Source: Sympetrum striolatum (lineage: Eukaryota; Arthropoda; Insecta; Odonata; Libellulidae). Taken from it: a stretch of DNA of 64,000 nucleotides. How positions within the stretch are numbered: the first letter of the stretch is position 1; each line of letters opens with the position of its first letter. A model generated the notes under the pieces. That model was not told where the DNA came from. It saw nothing but the letters and a program-made list of their open reading frames with translations, and did no database searches. Location: NCBI GenBank assembly GCA_947579665.1, contig CANPUZ010000060.1:124001-188000 (forward strand). The letters run 5' to 3'. The position numbers and the translations under genes are program-made. Shown here piece by piece: positions 20,251-32,454 of this stretch.

Positions 20251-21534
20251 ATTTACTTCGCTTAGACACCGTAAATTTAGCTTAGACTCCACTTATTACG
20301 CTTTTAGTCCACTTTATTTGCTGAGAGTCCCTTCAATTAATATAGAGTCCGATCAATTCGCTTAGAGTCCGCTTTATTTGCTAAGAGCCCAATTAGCTCG
20401 AGTTGAAACAGCTTCTTTCGCTGAGAGTCCGCTTAATTCGCTTAGACTCCGATTATCAGCTTCGTGACGGCTTATATCACATAGAAACCGCTTATTTCGC
20501 TAAGAGTCCAATAAGCTCGCGTAGAGTCCGATTCCTTCGCTAAGAGTCCACTTCATTCGCTTGATTCAAATTATTTAAGTAAGTGAACTCTCATTTCGCG
20601 TAGATACCGCTTTATTTGCTTAAATTCTTTTCTTTCACTTAGAGTCATTTTCTTTGCTATGAGTCCGCTACATTCGCTTAGACTCTTTTTATTTCGCTTA
20701 GTGACCGCTTATTTCCTTTATAGTCCGCTTTATTCTTTTAGACTCCTATTATTTCGCTATGTGACAGCTTATTTCGCTTAGACTCTGATATGCCAGCATT
20801 GAGTCCGATTACTTCCCATAGAGACGGCTTAGCATGGATAGCCTTTGCTTAGAGACCGCTTAGTTTCTAAGAGACATCTTAACTCGCTTTTAAAACGCTT
20901 TAAAACTGCTTTTATTATTATTAGTTCGGTCACAGAAAGAACTAATCGGAATTAACAGTTAGTTTAGGTTGGGTTAGGTTTGGTTGTGTCTGGTTGGGTT
21001 GGGTTGCTTAAAAATCCTTTTACCTCGCTTTGACACCGTTAATTTCGCTCACACTCCACTTATAACGCTTTTAGTCCACTTTATTTGCTCAGAGTCCCTT
21101 CAATAAATTTTTGAGTCCGCTTAATTCGCTTGGACTCCGATTATTTCGCTTTGTGACGGCTAATTTCGCTTAGAATCCGCTTTTTTCGCTAAAGGTCCAC
21201 TAAGCTCGCTTTGAGTCCGCTTCTTTCGCTAAGAGTCTGCTTCATTCGCTTATACTCATTTTATTTCGCTTAGTGACCGCTTTTTTCCTTTAGAGTCCGC
21301 TTTATTCGCTTAGACTCATATTATTTCGCTATATAACAGCACATTTCGCTTAGACTATGATATGCCCACATTGAATCCGATTACTTCCCATAGATACAGC
21401 TTGGAATGGATAGCCTTCGCTTAGAGACCGCTTAGTTTTTCTAGTGACAGCTTAACTCGCTTATAACACGCTTTGAAACCGATATTATTCCATTTAGTTC
21501 GGTCACAGAACGAACTAATCGGAATTAACAGTTA
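20251..21534. repeat. Spacer T1 + mini-array + full T2 (1,284 bp)
   Basis: T1 20251-20961, mini-array 20962-21006, T2 21007-21534. GCTAAGAGCCC replaces GCTCAGAGCCC, as at 33.4 and 57.9 kb. Confidence 0.95.
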
Positions 21535-22092
21535 GTTTAGGTTAGGTTAGTTTGGGTTGTGTCTGGTTGGGTTTGGTTGTTTGGGTTGGGTTGGGTTGGG
21601 TTGGGTAGGGTTGGGTTGGGTTGGGTATGGGTTGGGTTGGGTTGGGTTGGGTTGGGGTAGGTTGGGTTTGGTTGGGTTGGGTAGGGTTGGGTTGGGTTGG
21701 GTTGGGTTGGGTTGGGTTTGGTTGGGTTGGGTTGGGGTGGGTTGGGTTGGGTTGGGTTGGGATGGGTTGGGTTAGGGTGGGTTGGGTTGGGTTGGGTTGG
21801 GTTGGGGTGGGTTGGGTTGGGTTGGGTAGGGTTGGGATGGGTTGGGTTTGGTTGGGTTGGGTTGGTTTGGGGTAGGTTGGGTTGGGTTGAGTTGGGATAG
21901 GTTGGGTTGGGTTGGGTTGGGAAGGGTTGGGTTGAGTTGGGTTGGGTTGGGTAGGGTTGGGTTGGGTTGGGTAGGGATTGGTTGGGTTGGGGTGGGTTGG
22001 GTTGGGTTGGGTTGTGTTGTGTTGGGTTGGGTTGGGTTGGGTTAGGTTGGGTTGGGTTGGAATGGGTTGGGTTGGGTTGGGTTGGGTTGGGT
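21535..22092 (+). repeat. TTGGG array 15 (558 bp)
   Basis: Array 12-like entry (GTTAGGTTAG) and ending (TTGTGTTGTG, GGAATGGG). Private markers are GGGTTAGGGTGGG, GGGATAGG and GGGATTGGTTGGG. Same length as array 24; array 44 has lost 145 bp. Confidence 0.96.
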
Positions 22093-23162
22093 ATTTACTT
22101 CGCTTAGACACCGTAAATTTTGCTTAGACTCCATTTATTACAATTTTAGTCCGCTTTATTTGCTGAGAGTCCCTTCAATTAATATAGAGTCCGATCAATT
22201 CGCTTAGAGTCCGCTTTATTTGCTCAGAGCCCAATTAGCTCGAGTTGAAACAGCTTCTTTCGCTGAGAGTCCGCTTAATTCGCTTAGCCTCCGATTATCA
22301 GCTTCGTGACGGCTTCTTTTATCACATAGAAACCGCTTATTTCGCTAAGAGTCCAATAAGCTCGCTTAGAGTCCGTTTCCTTCGCTTAGAGTCCACTTCA
22401 TTCGCTTGATTCAAATTATTTAAGTAAGTGAACTCTCATTTCGCTTAGATGCCGCTTTATTTGCTCAAATTCTTTTCTTTCACTTAGAGTCATTTTCTTT
22501 GCTAAGAGTCCGCTACATTCGCTTAGACTCTTTTTATTTCGCTTAGTGACCGCTTATATCCTTTATAGTCCGCTTTATTCGTTTAGACTCCTATTATTTC
22601 GCTATGTGACAGCTTATTTCGCTTAGACTCTGATATGCCAGCATTGAGTCCGATTACTTCCCATAGAGACGGATTAGCATGGATAGCCTATGCTTAGAGA
22701 CCGCTTAGTTTCTAAGAGACATCTTAACTCGCTTTTAAAACGCTTTTAAACCGCTTTTATTCCTATTAGTTCGGTCACAGAAAGAACTAATCGGAATTAA
22801 CAGTTAGTTTAGGTTGGGTTAGGTTTGGTTTTGTCTGGTTGGGTTGGGTTGCTTAAAATTCCATTTACTTCACTTTGACACCGTTTATTTCGCTCATACT
22901 CCACTTATAACGCTTTTAGTCCACTTTATTTGCTCAGAGTCCCTTCAATAAATTTTTGAGTCCGCTTAATTCGCTTGGACTCATATTATTTTGCTATATA
23001 ACAGCACATTTCGCTTAGACTATGATATGCCCACATTGAATCCGATTTCTTCCCATAGATACAGCTTGGCATGGATAGCCTTCGCTTAGAGACCGCTTAG
23101 TTTTTCTAGTGACAGCTTAACTAAATTATAACAGGCTTTGAAACGGCTTTTATTAACAGTTA
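22093..23162. repeat. Spacer T1 + mini-array + short T2, mosaic, hairpin lost
   Basis: T1 22093-22806, mini-array 22807-22851, T2 22852-23162 (311 bp). The first part of T1 is array 12-like. From about 22,470-22,525 it becomes array 1-like (GACGGATTAGC, CCTATGC, TTTTGTCTGG). T2 is 37 bp shorter than usual because the hairpin is gone. Confidence 0.94.
23149..23157. other. Hairpin deletion scar
   Basis: CTTTTATTAACAG replaces CTTTTATTCC...GGAATTAACAG. Thirty-seven bases including the whole inverted repeat are missing, with ATT present at both ends of the lost segment. The long array that follows is unaffected. Confidence 0.88.
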
Positions 23163-23788
23163 GTTTAGGTTGGGTTAGTTTGGGTTGTGTCTGGTTGGGT
23201 TTGGTTGTTTGGGTTGGGTTGGGTTGGGATGTTTGGGTTGGGATGGGTTGGGTTGGGTTGGATTGGGTTGGGTAGGGTTGGGTTGGGTTGGGTTGGGTTG
23301 GGTTAGGTTGGGTTGGGTTGGGTTGGGTAGGGTTGGGCTGGGAAGGGTTGGGTTTGGTTGGGTTGGGGTGGGTTGGGTTGGGTTGGGTTTGGTTTGGTTG
23401 GGTTGGGTTGGGTTGGGTATGGTTGGGTTGAGTTGTGTTGGGTGTTAGTTGGGTTGGGTTGGGTTGGGTTCGGTTGGGTTGGGTTGGGTTGGAATGGGTA
23501 GGGTTTGTTTGGGTTGGGTTGGGTTGGGTTGGGTGTTGGTAAGGTTGGGTTGGGTTGGGTTGGGTAAGGTTGGGCTGGGTTGGGTTGGGTTGGGTTGGGT
23601 CAGCTTGGGTTGGGTTGGGTTGGGTTGGTTTGGGTAGGGTTGGGTTGGATTGTGTTGGGTTGGGTTGGGTTTGGTTGGGTTGGGTAGGGTTGGGTTGGGT
23701 TGGGTTGTGTTGGGTTGGGTTGGGTTAAGTTGGGTTGGGTTGGGTTGGGTTGGGTAGGATGGGTTGGGTTGGATGGGTTGGGTTGGGT
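23163..23788 (+). repeat. TTGGG array 16 (626 bp)
   Basis: Array 10 family, with GGGTAAGGTTGGGCTGGG and GGGTAGGATGGG as private markers. Its copies are array 25 (+25 bp) and array 45 (+30 bp). Confidence 0.96.
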
Positions 23789-23933
23789 ATTTACTTCGCT
23801 AAGACACCGTAAATTTCGCTTAGAGACCGCTTAGTTTTCTAAGAGACATCTTAACTCGCTTTTAAAACGCTTTAAAACCGCTTTTATTCCTATAAGTTCG
23901 GTCAAAGAAATACCTAATCGGAATTAACAGTTA
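23789..23933. repeat. S spacer (145 bp)
   Basis: CCTATAAGTTCGG replaces CCTATTAGTTCGG, which weakens the already broken hairpin further. Shared with 36.9 and 61.26 kb. Confidence 0.95.
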
Positions 23934-24472
23934 GTTTAGGTTGGGTTAGTTTGGGTTGTGTCTGGTTTGGTTTGGTTGTTTGGGATGGGTTGGGTTGGGT
24001 TGGGTAGGGATTGGTTGTATGGGTTGGGTTGGGTTCGGTTGGGTTGGGTTGGGTTGGGTTTTGTTTGGTTGGGTTGTGTTGGGTTTGGTTTGTTTGGGAT
24101 GGGTCGGGTTGGGTTGCGTTGGGTTGCGTTGGGTTGCGTTGGGTTTGGATTGGTTGGGTTAGGTTGGTTGATGGTTGGGTTTGGTTGGATTGGGTTGTGT
24201 TGGGTTGGGTTGGGTTGGGTTAGGTTGGGCTGGGTTGGGTTGGGTTGGGTTGGGTCAGCTTGGGTTGGGTTGGGTTGGGTTGGGATGGGTAGGGTTGGGT
24301 TGGGTTTTGTTGGGTTGGGTTGGGTTGGGTAGGGTTGGGTTGGGTTGGGTTGTGTTGGGTTGGGTTGGGTTAAGTTGGGTTGGGTTGGGTTGGGTTGGGT
24401 TGGATGGTTGGGTTGGGTTGGGTTGGGTTGGGGTAGATTGGGTTGGGTTGGGTTGGGTAGGGTTGGGTTGGG
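23934..24472 (+). repeat. TTGGG array 17 (539 bp)
   Basis: Entry TCTGGTTTGGTTTGG, TAGGGATTGGTTGTATGGG, three TTGCGTTGGG units. It ends GGGCTTCAAAACCG, joined straight to the last 64 bp before a mini-array. It has GGTTGATGG where array 26 has GGTTGTTGG. Confidence 0.96.
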
Positions 24473-25108
24473 CTTCAAAACCGCTTTTATTATTATTATT
24501 TCGGTCACAGAAAGAACTAATCGGAATTAACAGTTAGTTTAGGTTGGGTTAGGTTTGGTTGTGTCTGGTTGGGTTGGGTTGCTTAAAAATCCATTTACCT
24601 CGCTTTGACACCGTTAATTTCGCTCATACTCCACTTATAACGCTTTTAGTCCACTTTTTTGCTCAGAGTCCCTTCAATAAATTTTTGAGTCCGCTTAATT
24701 CGCTTGGACTCCGATTATTTCGCTTTGTGACGGCTAATTTTGCTTAGAATCCGCTTTTTTCGCTAAAGGTCCACTAAGCTCGCTTTGAGTCCGCTTCTTT
24801 CGCTAAGAGTCTGCTTCATTCGCTTATACTCATTTTATTTCGCTTAGTGACCGCTTTTTTCCTTTAGAGTCCGCTTTATTCGCTTAGACTCATATTATTT
24901 CGCTATATAACAGCACATTTCGCTTAGACTATGATATGCCCACATTGAATCCGATTACTTCCCATAGATACAGCTTGGAATGGATAGCCTTCGCTTAGAG
25001 ACCGCTTAGTTTTTCTAGTGACAGCTTAACTCGCTTATAACACGCTTTGAAACCAATATTATTCCATTTAGTTCGGTCACAGAACGAACTAATCGGAATT
25101 AACAGTTA
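24473..25108. repeat. Spacer: 64-bp T1 tail + mini-array + T2
   Basis: T1 tail 24473-24536, mini-array 24537-24581, T2 24582-25108. TTATTATTATTTCGG replaces TTATTATTAGTTCGG, so the left hairpin arm is damaged. T2 lacks one base in CCACTTTTTTGCTC. Confidence 0.94.
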
Positions 25109-25801
25109 GTTTAGGTTAGGTTAGTTTGGGTTGTGTCTGGTTGGGTTTGGTTGTTTGGGTTGGGTTGGGTTGGGTTGGGTAGGGTTGGGTTGGGTTGGGT
25201 ATGGGTTGGGTTGGGTTGGGTTGGGTTGGGGTAGGTTGGGTTGGGTTGGGTTGGGTTGGGTTGGGTCGGGTAGGGTTGGGTTGGGTTGGGTTGGGTTGGG
25301 TTGGGTTGGGTTGGGTTGGGTTGGGTGGGTTGGGTTTTGGTTTGGTTGGGTAGGTTTGGGTTGGGATGGGTTGGGTTTGGGTGGGTTGGGTTGGGTTGGG
25401 TTGGGTTGGGGTGGGTTGGGTTGGGTTGGGTAGGGTTGGGATGGGTTGGGTTTGGTTGGGTTGGGTTGGTTTGGGGTAGGTTGGGTTGGGTTGGGTTGGG
25501 TAGGGTTGGGATGGGTTGGGTTTGGTTGGGTTAGGTTGGTTTGGGGTAGGTTGGGTTGGGTTGGGTAGGGTTAGGTTGGGTTGGGTTGGGTTGGGAAGGG
25601 TTGGGTTGGGTTGGGTTGGGTTGGGGTAGGTTGGGTTTGGTTGGGTTGGGTTGGGTTGGGTTGGGTAGGGTTGGGTTGGGTTGGGTAGGGTTGGGTTGGG
25701 TTGGGGTGGGTTGGGTTGGGTTGGGTTGTGTTGTGTTGGGTTGGGTTGGGTTAGGTTGGGTTGGGTTGGAATGGGTTGGGTTGGGTTGGGTTGGGTTGGG
25801 T
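25109..25801 (+). repeat. TTGGG array 18 (693 bp)
   Basis: Array 12/15 family with private GGGTTTTGGTTTGG and a doubled GGGATGGGTTGGGTTTGG block. Same length as array 27; array 47 is 90 bp shorter. Confidence 0.96.
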
Positions 25802-27088
25802 ATTTACTTCGCTTAGACACCGTAAATTTTGCTTAGACTCCATTTATTACAATTTTAGTCCGCTTTATTTGCTGAGAGTCCCTTCAATTAATATAGAGTC
25901 CGATCAATTCGCTTAGAGTCCGCTTTATTTGCTCAGAGCCCAATTAGCTCGAGTTGAAACAGCTTCTTTCGCTGAGAGTCCGCTTAATTCGCTTAGCCTC
26001 CGATTATCAGCTTCGTGACGGCTTCTTTTATCACATAGAAACCGCTTATTTCGCTAAGAGTCCAATAAGCTCGCTTAGAGTCCGTTTCCTTCGCTTAGAG
26101 TCCACTTCATTCGCTTGATTCAAATAATTTAAGTAAGTGAACTCTCATTTCGCTTAGATGCCGCTTTATTTGCTCAAATTCTTTTCTTTCACTTAGAGTC
26201 ATTTTCTTTGCTAAGAGTCCGCTACATTCGCTTAGACTATTTTTATTTCGCTTAGTGACCGCTTATTTCCTTTATAGTCCGCTTTATTCGTTTAGACTCC
26301 TATTATTTCGCTATGTGACAGCTTATTTCGCTTAGACTCTGATATGCCAGCATTGAGTCCGATTACTTCCCATAGAGACGGCTTAGCATGGATAGCCTTT
26401 GCTTAGAGACCGCTTAGTTTCTAGGAGACATCTTAACTCGCTTTTAAAACGCTTTAAAACCGCTTTTATTCCTATTAGTTCGGTCACAGAAAGAACTAAT
26501 CGGAATTAACAGTTAGTTTAGGTTGGGTTAGGTTTGGTTGTGTCTGGTTGGGTTGGGTTGCTTAGAAATCCATTTACCTCGCTTTGACACCGTTAATTTC
26601 GCTCATACTCCACTTATAACGCTTTTAGTCCACTTTATTTGCTCAGAGTCCCTTCAATAAATTTTTGAGTCGGCTTAATTCGCTTGGACTCCGATTATTT
26701 CGCTTAGTGACGGCTTATTTCGCTTAGAATCCGCTTTTTTCACTAAAGGTCCACTAAGCTCGCTTTGAGTCCGCTTCTTTCGCTAAGAGTCTGCTTCATT
26801 CGCTTATCTTCATTTTATTTCGCTTAGTGACCGCTTTTTTCCTTTAGAGTCCGCTTTATTCGCTTAGACTCATATTATTTCGCTATATAACAGCACATTT
26901 CGGTTAGACTATGATATGCCCACATTGAATCCGATTACTTACCATAGATACAGCTTGGCATGGTCAGCCTTCGCTTAGAGACCGCTTAGTTTTTCTAGTG
27001 ACAGCTTAACTCGCTTATAACACGCTTTGAAACCGATATTATTCCATTTAGTTCGGTCACAGAACGAACTAATCGGAATTAACAGTTA
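25802..27088. repeat. Spacer T1 + mini-array + full T2
   Basis: T1 25802-26515, mini-array 26516-26560, T2 26561-27088. Variants: CAAATAATTTAAG, GAGTCGGCTTAATTC, TTTTTTCACTAAAGG. Confidence 0.95.
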
Positions 27089-27834
27089 GTTTAGGTTGGG
27101 TTAGTTTGGGTTGTGTCTGGCTTGGTTTGGTTGTTTGGGTTGGGTTGGGTTGGGATGTTTGGGTTGGGTTGGGTTGGGTTGGGTAGGGTTGGGTTGGGTT
27201 GGGTTGGGTTGGGGAAGGTTGGGTTGGGTTGGGTTGCGTTGGGTTGGGTAGGGTTGGGTTGGGAAGGGTTGGTTTGGGTTGGGTTGGGTTAGGTTGGGTT
27301 GGGGTGGGTTGGGGTGGGTTTCGTTGGGTTGGGTAGGTTTGGGATGGGTTGGGTTGGGTTGGGGTGGGTTGGGTTGGGTTGGGTAGGGTTGGGTTGGGTT
27401 GGGTTGGGTTGGGTTGGGTTGGGGTAGGTTGGGTTGGGTTTGGTTGGGTTAGGTTGGGTTGGGTTGGGTTGGGGTGGGTTGGGATGGGTTGGGTTGGGTT
27501 AGGTTGGGTTGGGTTGGGGTGGGTTGGGTTGGGTTGGGTTGGGGTGGGTTGGGTTGGGTTGGGTAGGGTTGGGTTGGGTTGGGTTGGGTTGGGTTAGGTT
27601 GGGGTAGGTTGGGTTGGGTTGGGTTGGGTTAGGTTGGGTTGGGTTGGGTTGGGTTGGGTTGGGGTAGGTTGGGTTGGGTTAGGTTGGGTTAGGTTGGGTT
27701 GGGTTGGGTTGGGTAGGGTTGGGTTGGGTTGGGTTGGGTTGAGTTGGGTTGGGTTGGGGTGGGGTGGGTTGGGTTGGGTTGGGTTGGGATGGGTAGGGTT
27801 GGGTTGGGTTGGGTTGGGTTGGGTTGGGTTGGGT
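27089..27834 (+). repeat. TTGGG array 19 (746 bp)
   Basis: Entry TCTGGCTTGGTTTGG. Contains TGGGTTTCGTTGGG and many GGGGTGGG variants. Right border TATTAACTTCG as in arrays 4, 28 and 32. Same length as array 28. Confidence 0.96.
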
Positions 27835-28150
27835 ATTAACTTCGCTTAGACACCGTACATTTCGCTTAGACTCCACTTATTACGCTTTTAGTCCGCTTTA
27901 TTTGCTGAGAGTCTGCTTCATTCGCTTAGACTCATTTTATTTCGCTATATAACAGCACATTTCGCTTAGACTATGATATGCCCACATTGAATCCGATTTC
28001 TTCCCATAGATACTGCTTGGCATGGAAAGCCTTCGCTTAGAGACCGCTTAGTTTTTCTAGTGACAGCTTAACTCAATTATAACACGCTTAGATACCGCTT
28101 TTATTCCAATTAGTTCGGTCACAGAACGAACTAATCGGAATTAACAGTGA
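27835..28150. repeat. M spacer (316 bp)
   Basis: CACCGTACATTTCG variant shared with the M spacers after arrays 4 and 28. The entry reads AACAGTGAGTTTTGG. Confidence 0.95.
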
Positions 28151-28475
28151 GTTTTGGTTGGGTTAGTTTGGGTTGTGTCTGGTTGGGTTTGGTTGTTTGG
28201 GTTGGGTTGGGTTAGGTTGGGATGTTTGGGTTGGGTTGGGTTGGGTTGGGTTAAGTAGGGTTGGGTTGGGATGGGTTGGGTTGGGTTGGGTGGGTTTGGT
28301 TGGGTTGGGTTGGGTTGGGTTGGGGTAGGTTGGGTTGGGTTGGGTAGGGTTGGGTTGGGTTGGGTTGGGTTGGGTATGGTTGGGTTGGGTTGGGTTGGGT
28401 TGGGTTGTGTTGGGTTGGGTTGGGTTTGGTTAGGTTGGGTTGGGTTGGGTTGGGTTGGGTTGTGTTGGGTTGGGT
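28151..28475 (+). repeat. TTGGG array 20 (325 bp)
   Basis: Unexpanded partner of array 5: one GGGTTAAGTAGGG marker, one GGGTGGGTTTGG. Identical length to array 29. Confidence 0.96.
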
Positions 28476-29759
28476 ATTTACTTCGCTTAGACACCGTAAA
28501 TTCGGCTTAGACTCCACTTATTACGATTTTAGTCCGCTTAATTTGCTGAGAGTCCCTTCAATTAATATAGAGTCCGATAAATTCGCTTAGAGTCCGCTTT
28601 ATTTGCTCAGAGCCCAATTAGCTCGAGTTGAAACAGCTTCTTTCGCTGAGAGTCCGCTTAATTCGCTTAGCCTCCGATTATCAGCTTCGTGACGGCTTAT
28701 ATCACATAGAAACCGCTTATTTCGCTAAGAGTCCAATAAGCTCGCTTAGAGTACGTTTCCTTCGCTTAGAGTCCACTTCATTCGCTTGATTCAAATTATT
28801 TAAGTAATTGAACTCTCATTTCGCTTAGATACCGCTTTATTTGCTTAAATTCTTTTCCATCACTTAGAGTCATTTTCTTTGCTAAGAGTCCGCTACATTC
28901 GCTTAGACTCTTTTTATTTCGCTTAGTGACCGCTTATTTCCTTTATAGTCCACTTTATTCGTTTAGACTCCTATTATTTCGCTATGTGACAGCTTATTTC
29001 GCTTAGACTCTGATATGCCAGCATTGAGTCCGATTACTTCCCATAGAGACGGCTTACCATGGATAGCCTTTGCTTAGAGACCGCTTAGTTTCTAAGAGAC
29101 ATCTTAACTCGCTTTTAAAACGCTTTAAAACCGCTTTTATTCCTATTATTTCGGTCACAGAAAGAACTAATCGGAATTAACAGTTAGTTTAGGTTGGGTT
29201 AGGTTTGGTTGTGTCTGGTTGGGTTGGGTTGCTTAAAAATCCATTTACCTCACTTTGACACCGTTAATTTCGCTCATACTCCACTTATAACGCTTTAAGT
29301 CCACTTTATTTGCTCAGAGTCCCTTCAATAAATTTTTGAGTCCGCTTAATTCGCTTGGACTCCGATTATTTCGCTTAGTGACGGCTTATTTCGCTTAGAA
29401 TCCGCTTTTTTCGCTAAAGGTCCACTAAGCTCGCTTTGAGTCCGCTTCTTTCGCTAAGAGTCTGCTTCATTCGCTTATACTCATTTTATTTCGCTTAGTG
29501 ACCGCTTTTTTCCTTTAGAGTCCGCTTTATTCGCTTAGACTCATATTATTTCGCTATATAACAGCACATTTCGGTTAGACTATGATATGCCCACATTGAA
29601 TCCGATTACTTCCCATAGATACAGCTTGGAATGGATAGCCTTCGCTTAGAGACCGCTTAGTTTTTCTAGTGACAGCTTAACTCGCTTATAACACGCTTTG
29701 AAACCGATATTATTCCATTTAGTTCGGTCACAGAACGAACTAATCGGAATTAACAGTTA
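28476..29759. repeat. Spacer T1 + mini-array + full T2; contains the junction of the 13.0-kb blocks
   Basis: T1 28476-29186, mini-array 29187-29231, T2 29232-29759. Variants AAATTCGGCTTAG, GAGTACGTTTCC, AAGTAATTGAAC, CTTACCATGG. The junction between block copies lies in T2 at about 29,380-29,570. Confidence 0.94.
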
Positions 29760-30277
29760 GTTTAGGTTAGTTTAGTTTGGGTTGTGTCTGGTTGGGTTTG
29801 GTTGTTTGGGTTGGGTTGGGTTGGGTTGGGTTGGGTAGGGTTGGGTTGGGTTGGGTATGGGTTGGGTTGGGTTGGGTTGGGTTGGGGTAGGTTGGGTTGG
29901 ATTGGGTTGGGTTGGGTTGGGTAGGGTTGGGTTGGGTTGGGTTGGGTTGGGTTGGGTTTGGTTGGGTTGGGTTGGGGTGGGTTGGGTTTGGGTGGGTTGG
30001 GTTGGGTTGGGTTGGGTTGGGGTGGGTTGGGTTGGGTTGGGTAGGGTTGGGTTGGGTTGGGTTTGGTTGGGTTGGGTTGGTTTGGGGTAGGTTGGGTTGG
30101 GTTGGGTTGGGTTAGGTTGGGTTTGGTTGGGTTGGGTTGGGTTGGGTAGGGTTGGGTTGGGTTGGGTAGGGTTGGGTTGGGTTGGGGTGGGTTGGGTTGG
30201 GTTGGGTTGTGTTGTGTTGGGTTGGGTTGGGTTGGGTTAGGTTGGGTTGGGTTGGAATGGGTTGGGTTGGGTTGGGT
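29760..30277 (+). repeat. TTGGG array 21 (518 bp)
   Basis: Copy of array 12 in block copy 2, same length and same order of variant pentamers as far as I compared. Confidence 0.96.
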
Positions 30278-31562
30278 ATTTACTTCGCTTAGACACTGTA
30301 AATTTTGCTTAGACTCCATTTATTACAATTTTAGTCCGCTTTATTTGCTGAGAGTCCCTTCAATTAATATAGAGTCCGATCAATTCGCTTAGAGTCCGCT
30401 TTATTTGCTCAGAGCCCAATTAGCTCGAGTTGAAACAGCTTCTTTCGCTGAGAGTCCGCTTAATTCGCTTAGCCTCCGATTATCAGCTTCGTGACGGCTT
30501 CTTTTATCACATAGAAACCGCTTATTTCGCTAAGAGTCCAATAAATCGCTTAGAGTCCGTTTCCTTCGCTTAGAGTCCACTTCATTGGCTTGATTCAAAT
30601 TATTTAAGTAAGTGAACTCTCTTTTCGCTTAGATGCCGCTTTATTTGCTCAAATTCTTTTCTTTCACTTAGAGTCATTTTCTTTGCTAAGAGTCCGCTAC
30701 ATTCGCTTAGACTATTTTTATTTCGCTTAGTGACCGCTTATTTCCTTTATAGTCCGCTTTATTCGTTTGACTCCTATTATTTCGCTATGTGACAGCTTAT
30801 TTCGCTTAGACTCTGATATGCCAGCATTGAGTCCGATTACTTCCCATAGAGACGGCTTAGCATGGATAGCCTTTGCTTAGAGACCGCTTAGTTTCTAGGA
30901 GACATCTTAACTCGCTTTTAAAACGCTTTAAAACCGCTTTTATTCCTATTAGTTCGGTCACAGAAAGAACTAATCGGAATTATCAGTTAGTTTAGGTTGG
31001 GTTAGGTTTGGTTGTGTCTGGTTGGGTTGGGTTGCTTAGAAATCCATTTACCTCGCTTTGACACCGTTAATTTCGCTCATACTCCACTTATAACGCTTTT
31101 AGTCCACTTTATTTGCTCAGAGTCCCTTCAATAAATTTTTGAGACCGCTTAATTCGCTTGGACTCCGATTATTTCGCTTAGTGACGGCTTATTTCGCTTA
31201 GAATCCGCTTTTTTCGCTAAAGGTCCACTAAGCTCGCTTTGAGTCCGCTTCTTTCGCTAAGAGTCTGCTTCATTCGCTTATCTTCATTTTATTTCGCTTA
31301 GTGACCGCTTTTTTCCTTTAGAGTCCGCTTTATTCGCTTAGACTCATATTATTTCGCTATATAACAGCACATTTCGGTTAGACTATGATATGCCCACATT
31401 GAATCCGATTACTTACCATAGATACAGCTTGGCATGGTCAGCCTTCGCTTAGAGACCGCTTAGTTTTTCTAGTGACAGCTTAACTCGCTTATAACACGCT
31501 TTGAAACCGATATTATTCCATTTAGTTCGGTCACAGAACGAACTAATCGGAATTAACAGTTA
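30278..31562. repeat. Spacer T1 + mini-array + full T2
   Basis: T1 30278-30989, mini-array 30990-31034, T2 31035-31562. Keeps the CGTTTGACTCC one-base loss and ATTATCAGTTAG of the spacer after array 12. Confidence 0.95.
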
Positions 31563-32454
31563 GTTTAGGTTGGGTTAGTTTGGGTTGTGTCTGGTTTGGT
31601 TTGGTTGTTTGGGTTGGGTTGGGTTGGGATGTTTGGGTTGGGTTAGGTTGGGTTGGGTAGGGTTGGGTTGGGTTGGGTTGGGTTGGGGAAGGTTGGGTTG
31701 GGTTGGGTTGCGTTGGGTTGGGTAGGGTTGGGTTGGGAAGGGTTGGTTTGGGTTGGGTTGGGTTGGGTTGGGGTGGGATTGGGTGGGTTTCGTTGGGTTG
31801 GGTAGGTTTGGGATGGGTTGGGTTGGGTTGGGGTAGGTTGGGTTGGGTTGGGTATGGTTGGGTTGGGTTGGGTTGGGTTGGGTTGGGGTAGGTTGGGTTG
31901 GGTTTGGTTGGGTTAGGTTGGGTTGGGTTGGGTTGGGGTGGGTTGGGATGGGTTGGGTTGGGTTGGGTTGGGTTGGGTTGGGTGTTGGTAAGGTTGGGTT
32001 GGGTTGGGTTGGGTTAGGTTGGGCTGGGTTGGGTTGGGTTGGGTTGGGTCAGCTTGGGTTGGGTTGGGTTGGGTTGGTTTGGATAGTGATGGGTTGGATT
32101 GTGTTGGGTTGGGTTGGGTTGGGTTTGGTTGGGTTGGGTTGGGTTGGAATGGGTAGGGTTTGTTTGGGTTGGGTTGGGTTGGGTTGGGTGTTGGTAAGGT
32201 TGGGTTGGGTTGGGTTGGGTTAGGTTGGGCTGGGTTGGGTTGGGTTGGGTTGGGTCAGCTTGGGTTGGGTTGGGTTGGGTTGGTTTGGATAGTGATGGGT
32301 TGGATTGTGTTGGGTTGGGTTGGGTTGGGTTGGGTTGGGTTGGGTTGGGTAGGGTTGGGTTGGGTTGGGTTGTGTTGGGTTGGGTTGGGTTAAGTTGGGT
32401 TGGGTTAAGTTGGGTTGGGTTGGGTTGGGTTGGGTTGGATGGGTTGGGTTGGGT
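31563..32454 (+). repeat. TTGGG array 22 (892 bp)
   Basis: Copy of array 13, one pentamer shorter. The internal duplication period is 206 instead of 211 bp, which locates the lost pentamer. Confidence 0.96.

Larger units (their letters stand above)
13438..26721. repeat. Reference segment matched again at the right end of the window
   Basis: Arrays 10-18 and the following spacer correspond in order to arrays 39-47. The offset moves from 37,443 to 37,279 in steps inside arrays, nearly all multiples of 5 bp. One extra step of +1 comes from CGTTTGACTCC here against CGTTTAGACTCC in the copy. Confidence 0.92.
16560..29570. repeat. 13.0-kb higher-order block, copy 1
   Basis: Arrays 12-20 with their spacers. 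The next 12.9 kb repeats this block in the same order with almost the same lengths (offset 13,013 at its start, 13,038 at its end). The left break lies in the T2 spacer before array 12: copy 2 has TTCGGTTAGAC where copy 1 has TTCGCTTAGAC near 16,560, and the two match closely after that. Confidence 0.93.

Noticed and set aside
24559..24747. 62-residue frame in T2 (MCLVGLGCLKIHLPRFDTVN...), repeated at 37.6 and 61.9 kb
   Set aside because: Starts in the mini-array and crosses the 20-mer spacer. It is open in these copies only because of a one-base loss in CCACTTTTTTGCTC; other T2 copies break it.
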